Source: Arenibacterium halophilum (lineage in GTDB: Bacteria; Pseudomonadota; Alphaproteobacteria; Rhodobacterales; Rhodobacteraceae). Taken from it: 64,000 nt of DNA. The stretch is from assembly GCF_005938225.1 (NCBI RefSeq), contig NZ_VCPC01000001.1:868001-932000 (forward strand). Reading direction: 5' to 3'. Shown here piece by piece: positions 47,371 through 55,146 of this stretch. Each line of letters begins with the position of its first letter. Positions within the stretch are counted from its first letter, which is position 1. The position numbers and the translations under genes are program-made. A model generated the notes under the pieces. The model saw only the letters and a list, made by a program, of their open reading frames with translations. It was not told the origin of the DNA and searched no databases.

Positions 47371-48207
47371 ATGCGGATAGCGTGCCCGAATTGCGGCGCC
47401 CAGTACGAAGTTCCCGACGAAGTCATTCCGGAAGACGGGCGCGACGTTCAATGTTCGAACTGTAGCGATACATGGTTCCAGCCCCGCAACGGCGATCCGA
47501 TCCGTCTGCCCGCCGACTCCGGATTGCAGGAGAGCGATGACGCTCCGGCCGTCTCTGTTCATGCAGACGAAGAACAGACGGACTCTACGCCCGATCCGGA
47601 GCTGGCCATGGATGTCACACCGCACACTGGAACGGCCCCCCCCGATGACGACGACACCGAGGAAGAACCCGGTGACGTGCCGCGCCAGCGAAGGCTGGAC
47701 CCGGGTGTTGCCGACATTCTGCGCGAAGAAGCCCGCCACGAATCCCGTCTGCGCGCAAGTGAAAGCACCGGGCTGGAAAGCCAGGGCGACCTTGGTCTGG
47801 ACAGCGTCGGAGAGGACGAGGCCAGCAAGCGCAGCCAACAGGCGCGTGACCGTATGGCGCGGCTGCGTGGCACCCCCGCAACCCCACCGCCAGGCGCGCC
47901 GCGTGGCGATTTGTTGCCCGATATCGAAGAGATCAAATCGACCCTTGCGCCGGATGACCGCGATGTCCGCATGGCGCCAGGACCGGTTCAGATGGTTCCC
48001 GTCCGCGCGCCGCGCCGGTCAGGCTTTCTGCGCGGGTTCTCGGTGATGATTCTGCTGACCGTGGGTCTGGTCCTGCTCTACATGAACGCCAGTCAAGTCA
48101 CCGAAGCGGTTCCGGCGCTGTCGGATTTCGTGGCCAATTATGTTACGGTGGTCGACAAAGCCCGTATCTGGCTTGACCAGAACCTGTCGGGCTTCATTCC
48201 GAACTGA
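47371..48207 (+). CDS. Zinc-ribbon (MJ0042-type) membrane-anchored protein
   Basis: 278 residues. The N-terminus MRIACPNCGAQYEVPDEVIPEDGRDVQCSNCSDTWFQ is an MJ0042 zinc ribbon (two CxxC pairs). A long acidic, low-complexity linker follows (about 50-185), then one transmembrane helix (GFSVMILLTVGLVLLYM) and a short periplasmic tail. The ATG follows GAGCAGGACG. It is divergent from ftsE, an arrangement conserved in Rhodobacterales. Function unknown; the layout suggests a sensor-like or scaffold membrane protein. Confidence 0.88.
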   Translation: MRIACPNCGAQYEVPDEVIPEDGRDVQCSNCSDTWFQPRNGDPIRLPADSGLQESDDAPAVSVHADEEQTDSTPDPELAMDVTPHTGTAPPDDDDTEEEPGDVPRQRRLDPGVADILREEARHESRLRASESTGLESQGDLGLDSVGEDEASKRSQQARDRMARLRGTPATPPPGAPRGDLLPDIEEIKSTLAPDDRDVRMAPGPVQMVPVRAPRRSGFLRGFSVMILLTVGLVLLYMNASQVTEAVPALSDFVANYVTVVDKARIWLDQNLSGFIPN

Positions 48208-48229
48208 TCGCCCGCAACATTCCGTTGCC

Positions 48230-48275
48230 GGGGGCGCTGCCCCCGCCCGCGCTGCGGGCTCCCCCGGGATATTTC
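48230..48275. repeat. GC-rich twin-hairpin repeat, copy B (inverted)
   Basis: Read on the plus strand, GGGGGC-gct-GCCCCC (48230-48244) is followed by GCCCGC-gct-GCGGGC (48245-48259), then CTCCCCCGGGATATTT. On the minus strand the order matches copies A and C. It lies between the zinc-ribbon gene and the TIGR02302 gene, near both stop codons. Confidence 0.75.
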
Positions 48276-48303
48276 GCCCCAAAGAAACAGCAATCACATT
48301 TGG

Positions 48304-50928
48304 TCAGAACCGCTCCAGAAGGCGTTTCAGGTAGTCGAGTTCTACATCAGGGCGTTCACCCTCCCCACTACGGCGCCGGATTTCATCCAGCAATTCGCGG
48401 GCGCGGCGATAGACATCTTCGCCCTGTAGCAGGTTTTCCTCGGACCCGATGGAGCCATTTGTGCCCGTGTCGCGGCCCAGCGGATCGCGATTTTGGGCGC
48501 GTTGGTCGCCTTCCGCCTGTCCCTGGCCGGGGCGGCCTTGCTGTTGTTCCTGGGCCATTGCCTCGCCCAGGGCACGCAGCCCCTCGCGCAGCGCTTCCAT
48601 CGCTTCGGACTGTTGATCGATGGCTTCGGCCAGATCATCGCGGCGCAGCGAGTCTTCGGCGCCGTCCATGGCACGGCCTGCCCGATCCAGTGCATCGCGG
48701 GCTGCGTCGCCCTCGGGTGTGCCCGCGCCCGGCAAGTTGCCCTGCTGGCGGTTCAGCTCTTGCCGCAGAGCGCGCTGCCGGTCCGCCAGCGTTCCGGCCT
48801 GATCGCCGCCCTGACCATTTTCGCCGCCGGGTTGCTGACCTTGGCCCTGCTGCTGGCCTTCATTCTGCCCCTGTCCCTGGCCTTGGTTCTGGCCCTGTTG
48901 TTGGCCGGGGTTCTGACCTTCGTGGCTTTGGCCACGGCCCTGACCGCCGTTGCGGCCCTGATTGTTTTGGTTTTCGCCCGCCTGCGCATCGGGGTTGAAC
49001 TGTTCCTGCAGATCGCGGAAGGCCTGATCCGACAGGCCCTGCTGGTTTCGCAGGGTTTCGGCCAGATCATCCATGCTCTGCTGGCCCTGCGACTGGCCCC
49101 CGCCCTGCCCCTGCGTGACGCGCATGTTTTCCATCAGCTGCTGCAGCTCTTCCAAGGCTTGCTGCGCTTCTGCCATGCGGCCCTGTTCCATCAACTCCTG
49201 AATGCGGTCCATCATGCGTTGCAGATCGTTCTGCGACATCTGCATGGAGTTCTGGCCCTGCTGAGGCTGATCCGCGCCGTTTTCGCCATTCTGCGCCTGA
49301 CGTGAGAGCTGACGCATGTAATCGTCGGTGGCGCGGCGCAATTCCTGCATCAGCTCGGCGATTTCCTGATCGCTGGCGCCGTTTTTCATCGCCTCGCTTA
49401 GCCGCTCCTGCGCGCGGCGCAACCGTTCCAGCGCGTCACCCAGATCGCCCTCTTCCAGCAGGATCGCCAGATCCCACATCGCCTGCGCCAGCTCTTCGAC
49501 CTGCGGATCACCAAGGCCGATTTCGTCCATACGTTCCAGCCGGCGCAGCAGGAACCGCAAGCGAAGATAGGCGGTTTCCGAGCGGAACACATCGTCTGGT
49601 CGGTAAGAGACGGCGCGCAGCACCTGCGCGATGCGGGGGGCGTTTTCGCGCGACCACAACAGGTCGCGGCGCATTTCGATCACGGCGGCGGCCATCGGAT
49701 CAAAGAAGCGCCGCCCGGGCAGCGTCGCGGAAAATGGAGCCGCGTCACCTTTTTGCCCGGCATCATCTTCGACCTGAAGCTCGAACGTCACCGGAAGATT
49801 GGCCCAGGGATGCTGCGAGAAATCTTCGATCAGTTTTTCGGTGAACTGCGCCCGGTCGCCCGAAATCGGCATGGGCAGCGGCAGAAAGATGGCCTCTCGC
49901 GGCTCTGGTTCGCCCGACAGGCCATAGCGACGGTCGACCGCGGCCAAGTCAAGCGAGATGCGCGCGGTGCCTGCGGCGATGCCGTAATCGTCCTCGGCGG
50001 TGAATGGCAGCGACATCTGGCCCGCGGCCTCTGCCTCGGGCGGGGCGGCGACCGAAACGCGCGGCGCGGCATCGGGGATCACCGCAACATCCCATGTTCG
50101 TCCGCCGGGTCCGTCAATACGCAATTCGCCCGAGCGGGCGATGGTAAATTCCTGTGACGGCTCCGAAGCCGAGGGTACCTCTCCAATCCGGCCCGACACG
50201 GTTTCGGCCAGGGTCAGCGCGCCAACCTCGCCATAAAACCGCAGGATCACGCGGCTGCCTTCGGGAGTTTCCAGCGCGGCGCCGGTGATATCTGACAGGT
50301 ACAGCGTCGGCAGACCGGTGTGCCGCGGAGGCTCGATCCAGCCTTCCCAGCTTGGCCCGGCGGCGGCCTGCGCGGTGCCCGGCGTCATCTCGGCCACCGA
50401 CCCAACCCGCCAGAGCGAGCCGAACAGCAGGGCAACGGCAAGCGCCAGCATCGCCACATAGCGCAGGGCAAAGGGGTCGCGCCGCGCAATGCGCAGATCA
50501 GGCCGGGCCGCGCGTGCAGTTGCGGCACGTTGTGCCATGCGGGCCTGATGCGCGCGCCAAAGCGCAGCTGAATCTGGATCGTCATGGCCAATCGCCTGAC
50601 TGTCGATCAGCGCCTGAATCGGGCGACCGGGCAAGCTGGCATCCAGCCGGGTCAGCGCGTCCATTCGTGTCGGCCAGTGCAAGCCGCGCGCGCCCATCAG
50701 CAGCGCCACCAGCGCGCCAATTACCGCAACAATGCCCCCGCCCCAGACCAATTCGACCGATGCGTGATCTTGCAGCCCCAGCATAAGCGCCGCCAGCACC
50801 ACCATGATGATCGACATCAGCGGCCAGAAACAGCGCAAGACCTGCTCGGCCAAAAGGCCCAGCCGGGTCAGAGCCAGCGGCAGACGCAGCTTATTCAGGG
50901 TCGGGACGGCATCGTGCCGATGGGCCAT
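48304..50928 (-). CDS. TIGR02302 family membrane protein (DUF4175)
   Basis: 874-residue protein of the TIGR02302 family, common in alphaproteobacteria and uncharacterised. Three transmembrane segments are near the N-terminus (LMSIIMVVLAALMLGL, GGIVAVIGALVALLMGARG, VAMLALAVALLFGSLWRVG). A large soluble region follows with beta-sandwich-like repeats, then coiled-coil helices and a long Gln/Gly/Asn low-complexity segment at about residues 640-720 (GQNQGQGQGQNEGQQQGQGQ). The C-terminus reads ELLDEIRRRSGEGERPDVELDYLKRLLERF. The ATG at 50928 has AGGAG 8 bases upstream. It follows lysA on the same strand, 33 bases after its stop. Confidence 0.9.
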   Translation of the reverse strand: MAHRHDAVPTLNKLRLPLALTRLGLLAEQVLRCFWPLMSIIMVVLAALMLGLQDHASVELVWGGGIVAVIGALVALLMGARGLHWPTRMDALTRLDASLPGRPIQALIDSQAIGHDDPDSAALWRAHQARMAQRAATARAARPDLRIARRDPFALRYVAMLALAVALLFGSLWRVGSVAEMTPGTAQAAAGPSWEGWIEPPRHTGLPTLYLSDITGAALETPEGSRVILRFYGEVGALTLAETVSGRIGEVPSASEPSQEFTIARSGELRIDGPGGRTWDVAVIPDAAPRVSVAAPPEAEAAGQMSLPFTAEDDYGIAAGTARISLDLAAVDRRYGLSGEPEPREAIFLPLPMPISGDRAQFTEKLIEDFSQHPWANLPVTFELQVEDDAGQKGDAAPFSATLPGRRFFDPMAAAVIEMRRDLLWSRENAPRIAQVLRAVSYRPDDVFRSETAYLRLRFLLRRLERMDEIGLGDPQVEELAQAMWDLAILLEEGDLGDALERLRRAQERLSEAMKNGASDQEIAELMQELRRATDDYMRQLSRQAQNGENGADQPQQGQNSMQMSQNDLQRMMDRIQELMEQGRMAEAQQALEELQQLMENMRVTQGQGGGQSQGQQSMDDLAETLRNQQGLSDQAFRDLQEQFNPDAQAGENQNNQGRNGGQGRGQSHEGQNPGQQQGQNQGQGQGQNEGQQQGQGQQPGGENGQGGDQAGTLADRQRALRQELNRQQGNLPGAGTPEGDAARDALDRAGRAMDGAEDSLRRDDLAEAIDQQSEAMEALREGLRALGEAMAQEQQQGRPGQGQAEGDQRAQNRDPLGRDTGTNGSIGSEENLLQGEDVYRRARELLDEIRRRSGEGERPDVELDYLKRLLERF

Positions 50929-50961
50929 GCGATACTCCTGCGGGCGCAATGCAGGGGTGCA

Positions 50962-52227
50962 TCACAACCATGAAGGAATGGTATCGCGATTCATCATTTC
51001 GTCAAAGCTCGGGCGTCGGCGGATAACCGCAAATTGATCCCCGTTCACCAGAACTTCGGGGATCAGGGGCCGCGCGTTGTATTCGCTGGACATCACTGCG
51101 CCATAGGCCCCCGCGCTGCGGAAGGCGACCAGATCGCCCGAGGCCAGCTCCGGAAGGTCGCGTTGGCGGGCAAAGGTATCGCCGGATTCGCAGACCGGTC
51201 CGACCACGTCATAAGGGTGCTGTTCGGCGCCGGGGACCGGTTCGATGACCGGAATGATGTCGTGATGGGCATCATACATCGCCGGGCGGATCAGATCGTT
51301 CATCGCCGCGTCAAGGATCAGGAAATCGCGCCCCTCGCCGTTCTTGACGTAAATGACCGAGGACACCAGCAGCCCGGCGTTCCCCGCAATCAGGCGCCCG
51401 GGCTCGATCTCGATCTCGCAGCCAAGATGGCCCAGCGTCCGTTTTATCATGGCGCCATAATCGGTTGGCAGCGGGGGCGCGGCATTTGACCGCGTGTAGG
51501 GAATGCCAAGCCCGCCGCCCAGATCCAGGCGGCCGATGGTGTGGCCATCGGCGCGCAATGCCTCGGTCAGTTCCGCCACTTTGCCATAGGCCTGCTCGAA
51601 CGGCTCAAGCTCGGTCAGCTGGCTGCCGATATGCACGTCGATCCCGACGATCTCCAGCCCCGGCAGCGCGGCTGCCATCGCATAGACCTCGCGGGCGCGC
51701 GAAATCGGGATGCCGAATTTGTTCTCGGATTTGCCGGTCGCAATCTTGGCATGGGTGCGGGCATCCACATCGGGGTTCACGCGAATGGTGATCGGAGCGA
51801 CTTTGCCCAAGGATTGGGCAACCCGGCTCAGCGCCTCCATCTCGGGCTCGGATTCGACGTTGAACTGGCGAATCCCCCCCTCCAGCGCCACGCGCATCTC
51901 TTCCTCGGTTTTGCCGACACCAGAGAACACGATCTTGTCGCCTGGAACGCCAGCGGCACGGGCGCGCAGGTATTCGCCCTGGCTGACCACATCCATACCC
52001 GCCCCGGCCTGCGCCAGCGTGCGCAGGATCGCCATATTGCCAGCCGCCTTCATTGCATAGCAGACAAGGTGCTCGGTGCCCGCCAATGCCTCGTCGAACA
52101 GGTGATAATGGCGCAGAAGCGTCGCGGTGGAATAAACGTAAAACGGCGTGCCCACGGCGGCCGCAATCTCGGTCACCGGAACGTCTTCGGCGAAAAGCGC
52201 GCCGTCGCGGTAAAGGAAATGGTCCAT
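50962..52227 (-). CDS. lysA: Diaminopimelate decarboxylase
   Basis: 421-residue PLP enzyme for the last step of lysine synthesis. Start at ATG 52227 (MDHFLYRDGALFAEDVPV). PLP lysine in LVCYAMKAAGNMAIL, GIDVHIGSQ, LDLGGGLGI, EPGRLIAGNAG, and CESGDTFARQRDLP with the catalytic Cys. The usual alphaproteobacterial neighbours (small lipoprotein and argH) are separated from it here by two ATP-grasp genes, suggesting an insertion into the argH-lipoprotein-lysA block. Confidence 0.96.
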   Translation of the reverse strand: MDHFLYRDGALFAEDVPVTEIAAAVGTPFYVYSTATLLRHYHLFDEALAGTEHLVCYAMKAAGNMAILRTLAQAGAGMDVVSQGEYLRARAAGVPGDKIVFSGVGKTEEEMRVALEGGIRQFNVESEPEMEALSRVAQSLGKVAPITIRVNPDVDARTHAKIATGKSENKFGIPISRAREVYAMAAALPGLEIVGIDVHIGSQLTELEPFEQAYGKVAELTEALRADGHTIGRLDLGGGLGIPYTRSNAAPPLPTDYGAMIKRTLGHLGCEIEIEPGRLIAGNAGLLVSSVIYVKNGEGRDFLILDAAMNDLIRPAMYDAHHDIIPVIEPVPGAEQHPYDVVGPVCESGDTFARQRDLPELASGDLVAFRSAGAYGAVMSSEYNARPLIPEVLVNGDQFAVIRRRPSFDEMMNRDTIPSWL

Positions 52228-52289
52228 ATCGCGCGGATAAACCGGAATGAGTGTACCAATCAAGCGCGATCAGCCGCGCGGCCAAAGCC

Positions 52290-53477
52290 TTATGCGCGTT
52301 TCTTGACGCGCCCCAGTTCCTGCTGGATACGGCGGCGCAACATCGCCTTGGATCGTGCACGCACCTCGCCCCAGACGTGCGCGAAATCCGCGTTCCAGAT
52401 ACCCCTGCGGTGGGCCAACTGATAAAGCATATGATGCGGGTTGGCATTCGCCTCGATGATTGCGGGGCCCTCGGGGGTCACGGCAATATCCCACCCGATC
52501 ACCCCGAATTCCGACATCACGGCGTGCCCCTCACGCGCCAACGTCAGCGCGGCCTGCCAGTCGGGTAGCTGGAGCCCGGTCAAAGTGGCGCCCGTCGCCG
52601 GGTGCGTGTCGATATTCCGCCCCTTCACGCCGCTGCCTGCGCGCACTTGACCGACGATCCCGGTCTCGGGGTCAATCGGCGCGATCATGCTGCCGTCCTG
52701 CCAGAAATTGTCGCTCATTGCGGTGGGGGCCGGGATTTTCCACAGCGTGTAGAGCACCTCGGGCATCGCCGCGCGGCGTACTGTCACGATGCGGATCGTG
52801 CCGACCGCGCGGCCAGCCGCCTCCTCCAGCACGGGGTGCTGGCGCAGCGCGCTTTGCAAGACATAGCCCGAGGCATATTCCGCAACGATCTCCTCGCAGA
52901 AGGCGTCAATCTTGATCCGTTTTCCATTGCCCAGAAACAGGTCGTCGCCCTCACGCGACTCGATCAAGGCGGAGCCAAAGCTGCCACTGTAGGATTGCGG
53001 CTTGCCAAACAGCGGAAACCGCGCGCGATGCATCAGGAAATCACGCAAGCTCGCCGCATCGGTGCAGGTTTCGACGGCTCCGAACCGCTGCTCATCCGAG
53101 ACCACCGCCTGCGTTTCCGTTGTGCGAAAGCCCAGCGCTTCCATCATCGCGGTATGCAATACCTTGTGCCGCATTGCCCCGCGCAGCGAGGTCAGCCGCT
53201 TGGACGCCAGCCCGGAATTCAGCAGGTAGCTGCCCCGCTCACCCACGAATTCGCGTTTGTCACGCGCTGTCAGCGCCGGATCATACAGCCCTCCGGCATA
53301 GTACTCATGCAGCTTCATCCGCGATCGCCCGAACGACAGGGCAACGCTTTCGCGCAACTGCCGGATCGGTGACACGCCGTGCGCCCGCGCTACCTCGACC
53401 ATGGTCGAGGCGGCTGTTGCCTTGGGGGCCGCCGGAACGGCCAGAAGTGCCTTGCTGTCAACTGTCGCTGTCGTCAT
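52290..53477 (-). CDS. ATP-grasp protein (sugar-transfer-associated type), copy 1
   Basis: 395-residue predicted ligase of the ATP-grasp superfamily, resembling the 'sugar-transfer associated' group (PF14397). Lysine-bearing ATP motif FPLFGKPQSYSGSFGSALI, then AVGTIRIVTVRRAAMPEVLYTLWKIP, SDNFWQDGSMIAPID and the metal motif FGVIGWDIAVTPEGPAIIEANANPHHML (D...E-N-NP). The C-terminus is basic (KKRA). A long stretch of residues is nearly identical to the next gene (FRTTETQAVVSD). ATG at 53477, chosen over an open-frame extension to 53654 from homology to copy 2. The ligated substrates are unknown. No glycosyltransferase is nearby. Confidence 0.85.
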   Translation of the reverse strand: MTTATVDSKALLAVPAAPKATAASTMVEVARAHGVSPIRQLRESVALSFGRSRMKLHEYYAGGLYDPALTARDKREFVGERGSYLLNSGLASKRLTSLRGAMRHKVLHTAMMEALGFRTTETQAVVSDEQRFGAVETCTDAASLRDFLMHRARFPLFGKPQSYSGSFGSALIESREGDDLFLGNGKRIKIDAFCEEIVAEYASGYVLQSALRQHPVLEEAAGRAVGTIRIVTVRRAAMPEVLYTLWKIPAPTAMSDNFWQDGSMIAPIDPETGIVGQVRAGSGVKGRNIDTHPATGATLTGLQLPDWQAALTLAREGHAVMSEFGVIGWDIAVTPEGPAIIEANANPHHMLYQLAHRRGIWNADFAHVWGEVRARSKAMLRRRIQQELGRVKKRA

Positions 53478-53492
53478 GACAATGCCCCTAAG

Positions 53493-53514
53493 TTCGAAAT
53501 CGTCCAGTTTCGAA
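53493..53514. promoter_or_regulatory. TTCGAAA-N8-TTTCGAA inverted repeat before ATP-grasp copy 1
   Basis: Perfect inverted repeat with 7-base arms and 8-base spacer, 16-37 bases upstream of the ATG. Each arm contains the palindrome TTCGAA. It could be an operator overlapping the leader. Confidence 0.5.
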
Positions 53515-53553
53515 GGAAAGGCTAAGTTGCAAAGCGGGCGAAAATGGGGCCGG

Positions 53554-53567
53554 ATTGTTTCCGGAAC
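53554..53567 (-). promoter_or_regulatory. Shared upstream motif, copy 1 (ATTGTTTCCGGAAC)
   Basis: Plus-strand ATTGTTTCCGGAAC (minus: GTTCCGGAAACAAT) lies 77 bases before the copy 1 ATG. Copy 2 has ATTGTTTCCCGAAC 75 bases before its ATG: 13 of 14 bases the same at almost the same distance. Confidence 0.6.
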
Positions 53568-53616
53568 AGAACAAAAATCAGGAAATCGCGAAAATTGACG
53601 CGATAATACCGAAAAC

Positions 53617-53646
53617 GGAAAACGCCCGGGAACAATGACCCGGGCG
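53617..53646 (-). terminator. Terminator of ATP-grasp copy 2
   Basis: CGCCCGGG and CCCGGGCG flank an 8-base loop, and on the minus strand the stem is followed by TTTTCCGTTTTC. It lies 22 bases past the copy 2 stop, so copies 1 and 2 are separate transcripts. Confidence 0.85.
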
Positions 53647-53667
53647 CGATCCAAACTCTGTCATACC

Positions 53668-54858
53668 CTAGCGGCGGTGCTTTTTCACCCGCTGCTTGAA
53701 CTGGGCCTTTCGTTCGGCCATCAGCGCCTTGCTGCGCGCGGCGACACGCTCGAACACCGGGGTGAACTCGGGGTTGCGGATGCCCCGGCCATAGGCCAGC
53801 TGATACAGCATGTGAAACGGGTTATCGTTGCATTCAATGATCGCGGGGCCATCAGGAGTCATCGCCACATCCCATCCGATCACGCCGAATTCCGGAAACA
53901 GCGCATGCGCCTCGGTCACCAGCGCGCGCGCGGCCTCCCAATGGGGCACTTCGAAGCCGGTGATCCGCGCGCCTGACACGGGGTGGTCGTCAATGTCGGC
54001 AGCCTTCAGTCCGGTGCCAATGCGGCACTGCCCCACCTGCCCCGTCAGCGCATCGACCGGCGCAATCATGCTGCCGTCCTGCCAGAAATTGTCGCTCATC
54101 GCCTTGGGCGCGGGGATCTTCCACAGCGAATACAGAACCTCGGGCATCGTGTTCTGCCGCACAGTGACGATGCGCAACGACCCAACCGCCTTGCCCGTTA
54201 TCGCGGCCATCGCGGGGTGCTGCTCCAGTGCGGTTTGCAGCAGGTAGCCATTGGCATATTCGGCAAAGATTTCATCGCAGAAGGCGTCGATGCTGATCTG
54301 CTTGCCATTGCCCAGCACCAGCATCTCGCCTTCGCGCGCGCGGATCAGGACCGACCCGAAACTGCCGCTATAGGCCGTCGGTTTGCCAAAGATCGGATAG
54401 CGCGCCCGCCCGATCAGGAAGGCTTTCAGCTTGGATTTCTGCGTGATCGCGGGGATTTCGCCAAACCGGCGCGAGTCGGACACCACCGCCTGTGTCTCGG
54501 TGGTGCGAAAGCCCAACTGTCGGATCAACGAGGTGTACATGACCTTGTTGGCAACGAAATTGTGCATCGTCAGCAGCTTCTTGGGCGACAGTTCCTCGTT
54601 CAGGTTCCAGTTGCCCTTCTGCCCGACATACTGCCGCTTCTCGGCCATCGAAATCGCCGGATCGTACAAACCCGAGGAGTAGTATTCATGCAGGTACAGC
54701 CGCCCCGGCCCAAGGTTCAGCCGCACCATTTCCGACAGTTGCCGGAACGGGCTGACGCCGTACTTGCGCGCCACTTCGACCATGGTCGAAGCCGGCGGCG
54801 GCGGTGGCGCTTCGGGTACGGCCAGTAGCGCCTTGTCGTCCAGTGTCGCGCTTGTCAT
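53668..54858 (-). CDS. ATP-grasp protein (sugar-transfer-associated type), copy 2
   Basis: 396-residue paralogue of copy 1, in the same order and orientation. Same motifs: YPIFGKPTAYSGSFGSVLI, SLRIVTVRQNTMPEVLYSLWKIP, SDNFWQDGSMIAPVD and FGVIGWDVAMTPDGPAIIECNDNPFHML. N-terminal MTSATLDDKALLAVPEAPP has a proline-rich stretch. All catalytic positions visible in copy 1 are kept, so both are probably active. Own terminator and a shared upstream motif point to similar but independent regulation. Substrate unknown; might act in exopolysaccharide or surface-peptide synthesis by family analogy. Confidence 0.85.
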   Translation of the reverse strand: MTSATLDDKALLAVPEAPPPPPASTMVEVARKYGVSPFRQLSEMVRLNLGPGRLYLHEYYSSGLYDPAISMAEKRQYVGQKGNWNLNEELSPKKLLTMHNFVANKVMYTSLIRQLGFRTTETQAVVSDSRRFGEIPAITQKSKLKAFLIGRARYPIFGKPTAYSGSFGSVLIRAREGEMLVLGNGKQISIDAFCDEIFAEYANGYLLQTALEQHPAMAAITGKAVGSLRIVTVRQNTMPEVLYSLWKIPAPKAMSDNFWQDGSMIAPVDALTGQVGQCRIGTGLKAADIDDHPVSGARITGFEVPHWEAARALVTEAHALFPEFGVIGWDVAMTPDGPAIIECNDNPFHMLYQLAYGRGIRNPEFTPVFERVAARSKALMAERKAQFKQRVKKHRR

Positions 54859-54932
54859 CTCGGGGCCTCCTAGGCGGGATCTCTGCGGTCAGTATCCGCG
54901 ATACCCGCCGAAAAAGGCTGAATTTGGGCAAT

Positions 54933-54946
54933 ATTGTTTCCCGAAC
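54933..54946 (-). promoter_or_regulatory. Shared upstream motif, copy 2 (ATTGTTTCCCGAAC)
   Basis: Partner of the motif at 53554; 75 bases before the copy 2 ATG. A GTATC-cgc-GATAC palindrome (54892-54904) lies between it and the start codon. Confidence 0.6.
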
Positions 54947-54967
54947 CGGGCCAATACGGCCCCGGCG

Positions 54968-55141
54968 CTAGAATCCAAGCATCAGCGAGATCGGCCCTTG
55001 GCTGACACCCACGCCGCCACCCACGCGCACCCCGCCCGAGCCAACCGTCAACCCGGCGTTCATCGTGGGCTGCACCGGTTCACCATCGGCGCCACAGGCT
55101 GCAAGGGCGCTTAGGACCACCAGGATTCGAGCCAGGGTCAT
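54968..55141 (-). CDS. Small lipoprotein (LptM-like position between argH and lysA)
   Basis: 57-residue lipoprotein: MTLARILVVLSALAACGADGEP with lipobox LAAC. The short mature tail is Gly/Val-rich (NAGLTVGSGGVRVGGGVGV). The ATG at 55141 lies 8 bases after GGAG within the argH stop region. A small lipoprotein in the argH-lysA block is common in Rhodobacterales; in gammaproteobacteria the equivalent gene next to lysA encodes LptM, which helps LptD assembly. Homology to LptM is by position and lipobox only. Confidence 0.78.
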   Translation of the reverse strand: MTLARILVVLSALAACGADGEPVQPTMNAGLTVGSGGVRVGGGVGVSQGPISLMLGF

Positions 55142-55146
55142 CGCAG

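Noticed and set aside
46507-47838. Long ftsE open frame with 200 extra N-terminal residues
   Set aside because: The extension overlaps the divergent zinc-ribbon gene, lacks ABC features, and FtsE is normally about 225 residues.
48880-49060. Repeated CAG/CTG-like DNA as a CRISPR array or mobile repeat
   Set aside because: It encodes the Gln/Gly-rich segment of the TIGR02302 protein in frame; no regular spacers.
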